NCBI GenBank assembly: GCA_023150915.1
Contig: JAKLKA010000004.1
Span: 52,032-116,031 of the forward strand
Direction: 5' to 3'
From: Polyangiaceae bacterium
Lineage (GTDB): Bacteria; Myxococcota_A; Polyangia; Polyangiales; Polyangiaceae
Length of the DNA: 64,000 nt
This document shows, piece by piece, positions 44,876 through 54,176 of this stretch (position 1 is the stretch's first letter; each line of letters begins with the position of its first letter). The position numbers and the translations under genes were made by a program. The notes under the pieces are model-generated. The model saw only the letters and a list, made by a program, of their open reading frames with translations. It made no database searches and was not told where the DNA came from.

Positions 44876-44907
44876 GCTAGCGCGGCCCCCCGCGACTAGC
44901 ATTTTTT
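44876..44907 (+). terminator. Terminator-like hairpin in the leader of the NtrC regulator
   Basis: GCTAGCGCGG (44876-44885) pairs with CCGCG-A-CTAGC (44890-44900) with one bulged A and a 4-nt loop, followed by ATTTTTT (44901-44907). No gene upstream on this strand needs terminating, and the likely GTG start is only 6 nt further. It could act as an attenuator, or be an inactive coincidence if transcription begins inside it. Confidence 0.5.
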
Positions 44908-44912
44908 GCACA

Positions 44913-46277
44913 GTGCGCCGCGTATTGGTAGTCGACGATGAAGAGAACCTTCGGCTGGTTCTTCGCACGCTTCTGCGCCGCAACGGCTACGAGGTCGAAA
45001 CCGCGGGGAGCGGTGAGGACGCGCTGGGCCTGGTGGACTCGTTCGGGCCGGACTTCGTGATCACGGACGTGCGGATGCCCAAGATGGGCGGGCTCGACCT
45101 GCTCGCGACGCTCAAGGCCAAGGGCAGCGACGCCACGGTGATCGTGATGAGCGCCTACGGCAACACCGACCTCGCTCTCGAAGCGATGAAAGGTGGCGCG
45201 TACGACTACATCCAGAAGCCGTTCAAGCCGGACGAGGTCGTGCTCACCTTGCGCAAGGCCGAAGAGCGCGAGTTGTTGCGGCGCGAGAACCGCGCGCTGC
45301 GCGAAGAGATCCGAAAAGAGCACAAGTTCGAGGACATCCTCGCGAAGAGCCCCAACATGCAAGCGATCTTCCGCACCATCGCGAAGATCGCCGAGTACAA
45401 GACCACGGTGTTGGTCACGGGCGAGAGCGGGTCCGGAAAAGAGCTGGTGGCGCGCGCAATTCACCGCCGCAGCAGCCGGCGCGGCGGGCCGTTCGTGCCG
45501 ATCAACTGCGGGGCCATCCCCGAGAACCTGCTCGAGAGCGAGCTCTTCGGCCACAAGAAGGGCGCGTTCACCGACGCCATCTCGGATCGGCGCGGCCTGT
45601 TCGAAGAGGCCGACGGCGGGACGCTGTTCCTGGACGAGATCGGCGAGCTGCCCCTGGGGCTTCAGGTCAAGCTGCTGCGGGTGCTCGAGGACGAGAAGAT
45701 CCGTCGCTTGGGCGAGGCACGGGACATCCAGGTCGACGTCCGGATCATCACCGCCACCCATCGCGACTTGACCGCCGAGACCAAGGCCGGGCGGTTCCGC
45801 GAAGACCTGTTCTACCGTCTGAACGTGCTGCCGATCCACGTCCCGCCGCTGCGCGAGCGGCGCGAAGACATTCCCCTCTTGATCGAGCATTTCATCACCC
45901 GGAACAACACCCGCCTCGGAACCAACATTCGCGGCATGGACACCGAGTGCCGACGGCTGCTCTACGAGTACTCGTGGCCTGGCAACGTGCGCGAGCTCGA
46001 GAACACCATCGAGCGGGCCATGGTCCTGGCCGAAGGGGACCAGCTGGTCGCGGCGGACCTGGCGGAGCGGATCCGGGAGGCCCGGGATCCGGTGCAGATG
46101 CAGCTTGCCAGCGGGGAGCTCTCGGTCAAGAAGACCATGCGGGTGATCGAAGAGCTCCTGATTCGTCGGGCCCTGCAGAAGACCAAGGGCAATCGCACTC
46201 GGGCGGCAGAAGTCCTCGAAATCAGCCACCGGGCGCTGCTCTACAAGATCAAGGACTATCAGATTACCGATCTGTGA
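44913..46277 (+). CDS. NtrC-family sigma54-dependent response regulator
   Basis: 454 residues from GTG 44913; a GTG at 44862 is in frame but would put the terminator-like hairpin inside the coding region. Receiver (1-120) has VVDDEE, phospho-Asp in VITDVRMPK and Lys in IQKPFKP. AAA+ domain has GESGSGKE, Walker B FLDEIGEL and [15 protein letters not shown], where the sigma54-contact motif GAFTGA has Asp for the second Gly. A Fis-type helix-turn-helix ends it ([21 protein letters not shown]). No histidine kinase is adjacent, so it is an orphan. The GAFTDA form is frequent in some NtrC clades and is probably functional. Confidence 0.94.
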   Translation: MRRVLVVDDEENLRLVLRTLLRRNGYEVETAGSGEDALGLVDSFGPDFVITDVRMPKMGGLDLLATLKAKGSDATVIVMSAYGNTDLALEAMKGGAYDYIQKPFKPDEVVLTLRKAEERELLRRENRALREEIRKEHKFEDILAKSPNMQAIFRTIAKIAEYKTTVLVTGESGSGKELVARAIHRRSSRRGGPFVPINCGAIPENLLESELFGHKKGAFTDAISDRRGLFEEADGGTLFLDEIGELPLGLQVKLLRVLEDEKIRRLGEARDIQVDVRIITATHRDLTAETKAGRFREDLFYRLNVLPIHVPPLRERREDIPLLIEHFITRNNTRLGTNIRGMDTECRRLLYEYSWPGNVRELENTIERAMVLAEGDQLVAADLAERIREARDPVQMQLASGELSVKKTMRVIEELLIRRALQKTKGNRTRAAEVLEISHRALLYKIKDYQITDL

Positions 46278-46310
46278 TGAGCCTTGTTGGCTCGCCCGGG
46301 CGTCTGGATC

Positions 46311-46316
46311 TAGGAT
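46311..46316 (+). promoter_or_regulatory. TAGGAT -10-like box with TTGGCT at -35
   Basis: TAGGAT ends 8 nt before ATG 46325, and TTGGCT at 46287-46292 lies 18 nt upstream. This is the only leaderless-type box here with a convincing -35 partner. Confidence 0.45.
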
Positions 46317-46324
46317 TGGTCGCC

Positions 46325-46840
46325 ATGAACCGAGCATGCCTCCTGGTCCTGCCGATGCTCCTCGCCGCCTGTGGCGGTCCCACCAGCGAAGGGCAGGGCG
46401 TGAAGACGCCGGACGAGCTGTTGGCCGAGCAAGAGAAGCTGGCCGACGAGCAAGACAAAGAGCGCCAGGCGCACGGCTCGAGCTCGCCCTCGGAAGAGAG
46501 CGACCTGGAGAAGAAAGCCAAGTTCGACAAGCGCCAGGCGGACCTGGAAATGAAGCGCGCGGCGCGGTCGGCCGAGACGTGCCCCGGCTCGGTCCCGGAA
46601 GAGAGCCCGGCCGGCACTGCCAAGATCACGGTCACGTTCGGCAACGACGGCCACTCGAAGAGCGCGACCATCACCGCCCCGTACGACGAGAACGCGGTGG
46701 GGAAGTGTGCGATCAACGCCTTCAAGAGCGTCATCGTCCCGCCCTTCGAAGGCGCGGAAGAGACGCTCGAGTGGGAGGTCACCTTCCCCGAGCAAGAGAA
46801 GAAGGACCCGAAGAAGGACCCGAAGAAGAAGGGGAAGTGA
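46325..46840 (+). CDS. Lipoprotein of unknown function with charged helix
   Basis: 171 residues. Lipoprotein signal MNRACLLVLPMLLAACGG. Residues about 28-80 are a strongly charged helix (LLAEQEKLADEQDKERQAHG), followed by a compact domain with cysteines in ETCPGSVPEE and VGKCAINAFKSVIVPPFEG. That second part resembles the C-terminal TonB/AgmX-like fold of myxobacterial gliding and energy-coupling proteins (amplification of a symmetric strand-helix-strand with V-PPF). It ends with a Lys-rich tail. Lies 47 nt after the NtrC gene. Confidence 0.72.
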   Translation: MNRACLLVLPMLLAACGGPTSEGQGVKTPDELLAEQEKLADEQDKERQAHGSSSPSEESDLEKKAKFDKRQADLEMKRAARSAETCPGSVPEESPAGTAKITVTFGNDGHSKSATITAPYDENAVGKCAINAFKSVIVPPFEGAEETLEWEVTFPEQEKKDPKKDPKKKGK

Positions 46841-46979
46841 CCGGGGCCGCCCCGATCGGTCCATCCCGCCCCACGTCGGCGCGTTAATTCGCGGGAGGTT
46901 TCCGGGTGCGAAACGCGCAAATCGAACCGGGGCCGCGTCCGTCTTACAATGGGTGAAGGCCAGCCGGCCCCCCACCTCC

Positions 46980-48767
46980 ATGAACTGCGCGGTCTGCAGC
47001 CAAGCCAACCCCGACGGCGCTCGGTTCTGCCAGTCGTGTGGTGCGCCCATGGCGCGGCCCTCCGAGGACCCGTCGAGCCTGATCGGGCAGCTGATCGGCG
47101 GGCGCTACCTGGTCACTCGCGTGATCGGCGAAGGCGGCATGGGCGTGGTGTACGAGGCCGAGCAGAAGATGGGCGCCCACACGCGCAAGGTGGCCATCAA
47201 GACCCTGCTGCCTTCGCTCAGCCGGGACCACACCGTGGTCTCGCGCTTCTACCGCGAGTGCGGCGTGGTCGCCCAGCTCGAGCACCCGAACACCATCCGA
47301 CTCTACGACTTCGGCGAGACGCCCGATCAGCGGCTGTACATCGCCATGGAGTTCGTGAAGGGCGAGCCGCTGACCGCCCTGATCGCCCGCGGCCCAGTCC
47401 CCATCGACCGCGCGCAACACATCTTGAAGCAGGTCTGTGGGGCGCTGGCCGAGGCCCACGGCCTGGGCATCGTCCACCGCGACCTGAAGCCGGACAACAT
47501 CGTGCTCACTCGTCGCGCGGGCGAGGACGACTTCGTCAAGGTGCTCGACTTCGGCATCGCGAAGACCACGGGTAAGGCCGACAACGAAACCAAGCTCACG
47601 CAGCAAGGCATCGTGCTCGGGACGCCCCCCTACATGAGCCCCGAGCAGCTGGCGGGCAAAGAGCTCGACCTGCGCAGCGACATCTACTCCTTGGCCATCA
47701 TCGCCTACGAGATGGTGACCGGCCGCCTGCCCTTCGAAGGTGAGACGCCCTGGCAGTGGGCGACGCAGCACATGACCGTGCCGCCTCCGCCGATGCGCTC
47801 GCGCACCACCGTTCCCATCTCGGACACCTTCGAGCGTGGCGTGCAGCATGCGCTCTGCAAGACACCGCCCGAACGTCCGGCCACGATGCTCGACTTCATG
47901 TCCGAGATCACGGGCGAGTCGCCGCGGCGCGTGAAGACTGCCCCGGACCTCGCGCCGGTGGTGCACACCTCGCCGATGGCGGGCCCGCCCGAGGTGGCGC
48001 GTGGCCAGACCGCGATGGGGGCCGCCCCGCTCCTGGTTCCGGCCTATCGCACCGACGTCGCCGTTGCCGCCCCGATCCCCCCGCCCCCGCCGCCACGCCA
48101 GCACCGCCGCTCGAGCCCTTGGGGGTGGGTGCTCGGCGGCGCGGGGCTGCTGCTCGGTGGGGCCTTTGCGGCGGTCGCGGCCTGGCAATACTCCCAGTCG
48201 TCCGAGCCAGGCCCCGACCTTCCGCCGCTCGGATCGCTCGGCGCGGACGGTGGCACGGTGGTCGTACAACCGATCTCACCGACCACCGAACCGACCCAGG
48301 TGGTCGCACCGCCGCCCGGCGAACCGACCCGCACCGGCACCAAGCCGCCCCCCAAGCCGCCCCCCAGCTCCACCGGGCCGCTTCCCCCGCCTCCGCCGGC
48401 CTCGACTCAGCCCCCGCCGCCCCCACCGCCCCCGCCGGCCTCGACCCAGCCGCCCCCGCCCCCGCCGCCCCCGCCCTCGGGGCCGCAGGGTGATGCGGCA
48501 TGCGCGGCGGCCAGCCAGGCGGCGAGCTCGTGGCAGATCGAGAGCGCCGTAGCGATGTTCCGCCAGTGCGAGAAGACCGGGGGCACCCCCGCAGGGCTGG
48601 GCAACGCGCGGACGCGCATCCGCCTGTCGTCCCCCAAGGCGGTGCGCGATCGGTCGTATCTCGGCAACTGCAAGGGCGCCAAGTCGGCGGCCGACGCGGC
48701 CAGCTCGATCGGCGAGGGCGGAGCCGCTCAGGCCGAGTACGCCAAATCCAGCTGCGCCGGCAAGTGA
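46980..48767 (+). CDS. Zinc-ribbon Ser/Thr protein kinase, membrane-anchored
   Basis: 595 residues from ATG 46980. An N-terminal zinc ribbon (Cys3, 6, 17 and 20) precedes a complete kinase domain: GEGGMGVVYEA, VAIKTLLPS Lys, HRDLKPDNIVL, LDFGIAKT and SPEQLAG. A membrane helix lies at about 380-405. The outer part has a Pro-rich repeat region and a C-terminal helical domain with Cys residues (RQCEKTGG, GNCKGAKS, SSCAGK). A TACAAT box at 46945-46950 with a short leader is the likely promoter. Ribbon plus kinase is a common myxobacterial layout; target unknown. Confidence 0.93.
   Translation: MNCAVCSQANPDGARFCQSCGAPMARPSEDPSSLIGQLIGGRYLVTRVIGEGGMGVVYEAEQKMGAHTRKVAIKTLLPSLSRDHTVVSRFYRECGVVAQLEHPNTIRLYDFGETPDQRLYIAMEFVKGEPLTALIARGPVPIDRAQHILKQVCGALAEAHGLGIVHRDLKPDNIVLTRRAGEDDFVKVLDFGIAKTTGKADNETKLTQQGIVLGTPPYMSPEQLAGKELDLRSDIYSLAIIAYEMVTGRLPFEGETPWQWATQHMTVPPPPMRSRTTVPISDTFERGVQHALCKTPPERPATMLDFMSEITGESPRRVKTAPDLAPVVHTSPMAGPPEVARGQTAMGAAPLLVPAYRTDVAVAAPIPPPPPPRQHRRSSPWGWVLGGAGLLLGGAFAAVAAWQYSQSSEPGPDLPPLGSLGADGGTVVVQPISPTTEPTQVVAPPPGEPTRTGTKPPPKPPPSSTGPLPPPPPASTQPPPPPPPPPASTQPPPPPPPPPSGPQGDAACAAASQAASSWQIESAVAMFRQCEKTGGTPAGLGNARTRIRLSSPKAVRDRSYLGNCKGAKSAADAASSIGEGGAAQAEYAKSSCAGK
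48384..48478 (+). repeat. In-frame Pro repeat in the kinase outer domain
   Basis: Three near-identical units encode PPPPPASTQ followed by Pro runs. The DNA is almost all CCG/CCC, a likely site of slippage and length variation. Confidence 0.7.
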
Positions 48768-48777
48768 GCTCGCGCGC

Positions 48778-49002
48778 TCACCACAGCCAGAGCCCGAGGA
48801 CGATCAGGCACGAGGCCAGCGCCACGGCAGCCATGGCTGCCATCTCCCACGGGCCGGTGCCTCGATCGGAGAAACGCAGCTCGATGGACGCGAAGCGGCT
48901 CGCCTCGCGCCGCTGCCGACCGCCCATGGCGAGGTTGGCTGCGCGGATGGCCGAGTCGAGCTGCTCTGCTTCGTGCATCGGGACGAGCGTTGTGCCATCC
49001 AT
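48778..49002 (-). CDS. Small tail-anchored membrane protein
   Basis: 74 residues. The first 50 are soluble with a helix (EAEQLDSAIRAANLAMGG) and an Arg-rich segment; the last 22 are a membrane helix (MAAMAAVALASCLIVLGLWLW) ending at the stop. It begins 23 nt after the MshEN-HEAT gene on the same strand and is probably cotranscribed. Family unknown. Convergent with the zinc-ribbon kinase, 10 nt apart. Confidence 0.65.
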   Translation of the reverse strand: MDGTTLVPMHEAEQLDSAIRAANLAMGGRQRREASRFASIELRFSDRGTGPWEMAAMAAVALASCLIVLGLWLW

Positions 49003-49025
49003 CGCAAGGCGCTGTCGAGGTTCGG

Positions 49026-51878
49026 CTAGAAAAACCTAGCTTTACCGGATACTTCCCACCACTCGCGGTAGGCGCGCTGCGCCCGCTGGCGCTCCTTCGG
49101 GGGCAGATCCTCGTAGTAGCCGAAGTACTCCTTGGACAGAGCCTTGAGCTCCTCGCAGGCAGCGCGGCGCACCTCGAGGCTCTCGTGCGTGAGCGAGTCG
49201 ATCAGCCACTCGACCCGGTGCCGCGTCGAGTTCTCCTGCCACCAGGCCGTCCAGACCTTCCCCTCGCGACCGAAGTCCTGCCGCGCCAAGGTGACGAGCG
49301 CCCAATGCACCGAGCGCACGACGGCAGAGTTGTCCGTGCCGAGCAGCGGGATCAGGCGAGGAACCGCCCGCGGATCGCGCAAGTCGGCCAGGGCCTCGAT
49401 GCTGGCGTGGCGGACCTCCGGCGGCTGGGCGGGCTCGGCTGCCAGCGTTGCGAGCCCGTCGCGCAACGCCGTTCGTGCCTCGGCATCGACCTGCATCATG
49501 CGGCCCGCGGCCAGGGCCGCCCGGCGCACGTCGGCATCGGTGTCGCTGAACCGCCGAACGACCGCCCGCGCCGAGTCGGCACCGGGCAGCTCGCCGAGCA
49601 GCCACGTGGCCCACCGGCGGACCGCGGGGTCCCGATCCGCGGTGCGCACGACCAAGAACGGTACCGCGACCGAGCCGACGCGCACGATGGTGCGCAGCAC
49701 TGGACCCGACTCGGACGCGCGGGCCCCCTGCTCGGCAAAGCGGCGCGCGCGATCGGCGTGGATCGGGCCGGGGAACTCGCCCACCAGCACGCTGACCGCG
49801 GGGTCGCCGATCTCGACCAGGCGATCGCCCGCCGTCGCGTCGCCCTCGAGCAGGCTGTAGAGCAGTGCGCGGCACTCCGCGTCGACGTCGACGATGACCG
49901 ACGGCAAGAGTCGGTCTTTGGCGTCCTGGCGCGGGAATGGCGCGCGCGGCCCGAGCGAAATCTGCCGCGACGCCGGCGCCAGCGGCGCTTCATGGCCGAC
50001 GTCACTCTTCTGCTCGAGCTCGATCTCGCCGAAAGCACCGGGGACTGCCATCGCTTCGGCGTCCACGTCCCAGCCGGCGTCGACCACCTCTTCGCTGTCC
50101 GCGGGGGCTGGCGGCGCGTCGGACTGGGTGCGCCGGGTCAGCGGGAAGGGCTGGTCTTGCCCGGCTTCGTGCTTGCCTGGGGTGCCGTGGGGAGGGGTGT
50201 CGTGCCTTGGCCCGCCCACTGCGACCACCGGGCTCGGGATCGAGCTGCTGCTGGGTCTGCCCTTGGCTTGCGGGCTCTCGGCGGGCGTCGGCGGGCTCTG
50301 CGTGGGCACCGCGCCCAGCGACCCGACGCCGCGCGCCTTGGGCGACTCGTCCGCGGTGATGGGCCCGCCCAGCGCATGGGGCGATGCGGCGACGGTCTCC
50401 GGGCCGCCAGCCTGAAGGCCCTTGGCCGCCGGAGTGGCATGCACGGTGGTCGGCGGGCTGCTCGGCGTCTCGCCCGACGGTGGGAAGCTGCTCGGTCGGG
50501 TCGTCGCGTCGAGCGCCCGCGCGAGCGCTTCGACGCGGGTCTCGACGCCCGGCAGGCGATGGCGTCGGCGGCGTGGCATGTCGCCGAGCGAGAGCTGCGT
50601 GGCCAGCTCGCCCGAGGCGCGTCGGCCACCGCGCTTCTTTTTCATGATCACGCGTTCGAGCGCCGCGGCGACCAGAGGCGAAAACGCGATGATGTCGCCC
50701 ATGTCCGAGAGACGCACGTCGGCCTCTCCGTGGTCGCCGTAGAGCAGCAGAACCGGACGACCGCGGACGACCAGCGGCAGAATGAAGACCACGTGACCGG
50801 GGGCACGCTCCAGGTCCTTGGCCAGGCTGGCGTCGAGGCCCTCGCCCTCGAGCGCGACCAGCCGAAAGGCCTTGGCGTTCCGGGCTGCCGAGAGCGCGCT
50901 CGGCAAGTCGAGCGGCACGCCGATGGCGCGGATCTTCGCTGCATCGGCCCCGGGCCCCTGCGCGTCGCGCCCCTCGGCGACGTCCCCCTGGACCGCGAAC
51001 AGCGCCGTGTATTCGAAGTACTGGGATGCGAAATCGAAGAACGCGCTGACGACTTCGTCGCGTGATTCCGCCGCCAGCAGATCTGCCTCGGCCAGCGCTG
51101 CGGTGTACGGTCCGCGGTGCCGCTTGTGGCCGCGCTCACGGGTCGGGCTCACCAGCCATTGCGGTGGGCTCACGGGCTCGGGCTCGGCGCGCTCGGACGG
51201 GTGGCGCGGTGTGATCAGCGTCGTGACCGCGCCGCCCAGCGGCGGTGGGGTCGGCAAGCGGGTCGCGGCGAACGCCGGCTCGCTCGGCCGATGGTGGGTC
51301 GCCATCGGGAAGCCGATGGGGGGTACGCTTGCGGGCCGCGGCAGCTTGGGGAAGCCGATCGCGCCGTCGCGGAGCGGTGCCGGCATCGAGCTCGGGCTCG
51401 GATCGGGGCGGCCCTCGAGCTTTGCGACCAGCCGCAGCATGCGCCGGTCGAGCGCCACGCCGTAGTCGCGGGAAAGTGCCTGCCGAATCCGGACCAGTGG
51501 CGCGACGCACTGCTCGATCCGCACCCCCAGGGAAAACGCCAGGTCGCCCTCGACTTCAGCCGGGAGCGGCTCGCTCACGGCGATGGTCAGAATCCCAGCG
51601 CTTTCATCCAGCGGATGGAACGAGTGCCGCGCTGCGAGCTCGGCGGGCACGAGCTGCATCAACGAGTCCGGCGCTCGAGGCAGCTCGCCCGGCGGGGCAG
51701 GCGGCAGATCGTGGCTCTCAGCGAGCAGCGGAGTGAGCAGGTGCTCGCGCACCAGCGCCAGCTCGAGCAGATTGGTGACCAGGTCCCCTCCGTAAAGCAC
51801 CTGTCGCGCGAGCGCCTCTTCGACCTCCCGCATGGATGCGACGTGCGCCTTGACGATCGCCGAGCTCAGGGTGGCCAT
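49026..51878 (-). CDS. MshEN-type, GAF-like and HEAT-repeat fusion protein
   Basis: 950 residues from ATG 51878. Residues 1-150 resemble the GspE/PilB N-terminal MshEN domain (MREVEEALARQVLYGGDLVTNLLE and DSLMQLVPAELAARHSFHPL), a fold that can bind c-di-GMP. After a Pro-rich linker, about 260-400 looks like a GAF-type sensor (VSAFFDFASQYFEYTALFAV and FILPLVVRGRPVLLLYGD). About 400-650 is disordered. The last 290 residues are HEAT/PBS-lyase repeats (DRDPAVRRWATWLLGELPG, DNSAVVRSVHWALVTLAR). There is no ATPase, so it is not a pilus motor; a c-di-GMP-responsive scaffold is plausible. Confidence 0.85.
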   Translation of the reverse strand: MATLSSAIVKAHVASMREVEEALARQVLYGGDLVTNLLELALVREHLLTPLLAESHDLPPAPPGELPRAPDSLMQLVPAELAARHSFHPLDESAGILTIAVSEPLPAEVEGDLAFSLGVRIEQCVAPLVRIRQALSRDYGVALDRRMLRLVAKLEGRPDPSPSSMPAPLRDGAIGFPKLPRPASVPPIGFPMATHHRPSEPAFAATRLPTPPPLGGAVTTLITPRHPSERAEPEPVSPPQWLVSPTRERGHKRHRGPYTAALAEADLLAAESRDEVVSAFFDFASQYFEYTALFAVQGDVAEGRDAQGPGADAAKIRAIGVPLDLPSALSAARNAKAFRLVALEGEGLDASLAKDLERAPGHVVFILPLVVRGRPVLLLYGDHGEADVRLSDMGDIIAFSPLVAAALERVIMKKKRGGRRASGELATQLSLGDMPRRRRHRLPGVETRVEALARALDATTRPSSFPPSGETPSSPPTTVHATPAAKGLQAGGPETVAASPHALGGPITADESPKARGVGSLGAVPTQSPPTPAESPQAKGRPSSSSIPSPVVAVGGPRHDTPPHGTPGKHEAGQDQPFPLTRRTQSDAPPAPADSEEVVDAGWDVDAEAMAVPGAFGEIELEQKSDVGHEAPLAPASRQISLGPRAPFPRQDAKDRLLPSVIVDVDAECRALLYSLLEGDATAGDRLVEIGDPAVSVLVGEFPGPIHADRARRFAEQGARASESGPVLRTIVRVGSVAVPFLVVRTADRDPAVRRWATWLLGELPGADSARAVVRRFSDTDADVRRAALAAGRMMQVDAEARTALRDGLATLAAEPAQPPEVRHASIEALADLRDPRAVPRLIPLLGTDNSAVVRSVHWALVTLARQDFGREGKVWTAWWQENSTRHRVEWLIDSLTHESLEVRRAACEELKALSKEYFGYYEDLPPKERQRAQRAYREWWEVSGKARFF

Positions 51879-51961
51879 GGTCTCGCCGGGGCCCCGCCCC
51901 CCGGTGCCTGGAATTTCGGCGGACCCCCGCGCAAAGTCAATGTTTTTATAGGCATTTCTGC

Positions 51962-53338
51962 CTAGGTTCCGGCGAGCTTCGCCACCCCGGCAATCATCGC
52001 CTGGGCGAGGCTCAGGTAGATCAGGATGCCCAGAACGTCGACCAGCGTCGCGATGAACGGGGTCGAGCTGGTCGCGGGGTCGACCCCCAGGCGGTGCAAG
52101 AGCAGCGGCATCATGCCCCCGACCACACAGCCCATCACCACGATCGCCACCAGGGTCACCGCCACCAGACCAATCATCCCGGTCGGATCGCCGGCCAAGA
52201 GGACCCGCAGCACCCCGAAGCTGGCCAGCATGCTGCCCAGGACGACCCCCTGGGCCAGCTCGCGCCCCAGCACCCGGTGCCAGTCGCCGGTCGTGATGTC
52301 CCCCACGGCGAGGCCCCGGATCACCAGGGTGGACGACTGCGAGCCCGAGTTGCCGCCCGCCGCGATGAGCAGGGGCACGTAGAACGCCAGCTGGGCCATG
52401 TTCGACAGCACCCCGTCGAAGGTCCGCATCGCGGTGGTGGTGAAGAACCCGCCCACGAACAGGATGGCCAGCCAGGGTGCGCGCTTGCGGATGTATTGCC
52501 CGAACGACGCGTCGAAGTAGCCCTCGCGGATCGGCTCGACGGCGCCCATCTTGTGCACGTCCTCGGCCTGCTCTTCGTGCAGCACGTCGAGGATGTCGTC
52601 GGAGGTGATCAGGCCGAGAAGCTCGCCCTTTTCGCTCATCACCGGCATGGCGTGCAAGTCGTACTTGGCGAGGACCTTGGCGACCTCTTCCTGATCGAGA
52701 TCCGGAGGCACCGAGATCACGTTCTCGCGCATCTTGTCGCCGACGCGTTCGTCGGGGCCCGCCAGCAGCAGATCGCGCAACCGCAGCATGCCCAGCAGGC
52801 GGTCCCGTTGACCCACCACGTACACGGTGTCCAGGGTCTCTGCTTCGCGCGCCCGATTGCGCAGCTCGTCGATGGCCTCGCTGATGCGCAGGCCGGGCCC
52901 GACGGCGATGAACTCGGTGGTCATCAGGCCGCCTGCCGATCGCTCCGGCCACTGTCTCAGCTCTTCGACCTCTTCGGCCGCCTCCGGGTCGACGCGCTCC
53001 AGGCTCTCGAGCACCGGATCGGCCACCGCGGGCGGCATCTGACTGAAGAAGTCAGCGCGCTCGTCGGCACCCATCTCGGCGGCAATGCGCGCCGTCGAGT
53101 CCGCGCCCAGGGTCTGCGACAGCGCCTCCTGGTCCTCTTCGTCGAGGCGCTCGAAGACCTCGGCGGCGTACTCGGTCGGGAGCTGCTTGAGAAGATGCCC
53201 GGCCTCTTTCGCCTCGAGCTCGGCGACGATGTCCGCCAGGTCTTCCGGGTGGATTTCGTCCAGCAGCTCGCGCACTTCCTCCGGGCTCTCGCGCAGCAGC
53301 GCTTCGAGCTCCGGTCCGATCAGGCGCACCAGCCGCAT
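51962..53338 (-). CDS. mgtE: Magnesium transporter MgtE
   Basis: 458 residues, full length. An acidic N domain (about 1-125), two CBS domains (about 135-255, LMTTEFIAVGPGLRISEAI and MPVMSEKGELLGLITSDDIL) and five membrane helices (about 285-458) with the pore signature AAGGNSGSQSSTLVIRGLA and the C-terminal helix FIATLVDVLGILIY. It conducts Mg2+ and closes when cytosolic Mg2+ fills the N/CBS domains. The short 5' region shows no magnesium riboswitch. Divergent from the crotonase gene. Confidence 0.97.
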   Translation of the reverse strand: MRLVRLIGPELEALLRESPEEVRELLDEIHPEDLADIVAELEAKEAGHLLKQLPTEYAAEVFERLDEEDQEALSQTLGADSTARIAAEMGADERADFFSQMPPAVADPVLESLERVDPEAAEEVEELRQWPERSAGGLMTTEFIAVGPGLRISEAIDELRNRAREAETLDTVYVVGQRDRLLGMLRLRDLLLAGPDERVGDKMRENVISVPPDLDQEEVAKVLAKYDLHAMPVMSEKGELLGLITSDDILDVLHEEQAEDVHKMGAVEPIREGYFDASFGQYIRKRAPWLAILFVGGFFTTTAMRTFDGVLSNMAQLAFYVPLLIAAGGNSGSQSSTLVIRGLAVGDITTGDWHRVLGRELAQGVVLGSMLASFGVLRVLLAGDPTGMIGLVAVTLVAIVVMGCVVGGMMPLLLHRLGVDPATSSTPFIATLVDVLGILIYLSLAQAMIAGVAKLAGT

Positions 53339-53405
53339 GGGCGAGGCCTTATCACAGAACGTGAGGGGTTGAGCGCGCGCCCGGGCTCTGGCACATCAGG
53401 TGACC

Positions 53406-54176
53406 ATGTCCGTCCGGGCCGAGCTCACCCCGCCCATCCTCACGCTCACGCTCGACCGGCCCCGGGCGAATGCCTTCGATCAGGCCCAGCTCGACGCCCT
53501 CGAGGCAGCTGTGGTCGAGGCGGCGGCGGTCGACGGGGCGCGCGCCATGGTGATTTGCGCCGTGGGCGACCGAGCCTTCAGCGCCGGCGCCGATCTGACG
53601 GGGGTGGGGCCCTTCGGCGAGCCCGGCGGGTTCGCGCGTTGGACGCGCCAGGCCCACGCGACGCTCGACCGGCTCGCGGCGTTTCCGGTGCCGGTGATCG
53701 CGGCAATCCAGCGCCCCGCCGCGGGGGGCGGGTTCGAGCTGGCTCTGGCGTGTCACCTGCGGGTGATGGCAAGAGGCGCGCACCTGTCGCTGCCCGAGAT
53801 CCACCGCGGGTATCTCCCGAGCTGGGCCGGTCTCGAGCGACTGGCCACCCTGGTGGGCCTCGGTCTTGCCACCGATCTGGTGCTGAGCGGGCGCCGGGTG
53901 GGCGCCGACGAAGCGCTGGCGCGCGGGCTGGTCCACCGTGTGGCAGACGACGCCGACGCCGCAGCCCGAGAGTGGGCCGAAGCCTTGGCCAGGCTCCCTC
54001 CGCTGGCGATCGGGCGGGCGCTGTCGCAGCTCGCCGGGATCGGGCGGGGCGACACTCGGGCCGCCGTCCGCGACCGAGAGATTTCCGACCTCGAAGCCTT
54101 GGTGCGCACCGAGGACACAGTCGAGGGGGTGCTGGCGTTCCTGGAGAAGCGCGACCCGGTCTTCAAAGGGCGCTGA
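53406..54176 (+). CDS. Enoyl-CoA hydratase/isomerase family protein
   Basis: 256 residues from ATG 53406 (GTG 53400 possible). Crotonase motifs: the oxyanion hole strands DRAFSAGADLTGVG and QRPAAGGGFELALACHLRV. The first catalytic Glu position of true hydratases lies after GGGFE; the second, usually Glu in the PE segment, reads SLPEIHRGYLPSWAGLERL, so hydratase activity is possible. The substrate is unknown and could relate to the fatty-acid or aromatic pathways in the window. Its stop directly abuts the stop of the convergent lipoprotein gene (TGA then TCA). Confidence 0.92.
   Translation: MSVRAELTPPILTLTLDRPRANAFDQAQLDALEAAVVEAAAVDGARAMVICAVGDRAFSAGADLTGVGPFGEPGGFARWTRQAHATLDRLAAFPVPVIAAIQRPAAGGGFELALACHLRVMARGAHLSLPEIHRGYLPSWAGLERLATLVGLGLATDLVLSGRRVGADEALARGLVHRVADDADAAAREWAEALARLPPLAIGRALSQLAGIGRGDTRAAVRDREISDLEALVRTEDTVEGVLAFLEKRDPVFKGR

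Noticed and set aside
49026..51878. MshEN domain protein considered as a type IV pilus or type II secretion ATPase
   Set aside because: There is no Walker A/B ATPase domain; the C-terminal part is HEAT repeats.
51940..51965. Small hairpin AGGCA-GAAA-TGCCT after mgtE
   Set aside because: Only a 5-bp stem and followed by an A-run, not a T-run, on the coding strand; not a convincing terminator.
53339..53405. Possible magnesium riboswitch before mgtE
   Set aside because: The divergent gap is only 67 nt and shows no M-box-like helices.
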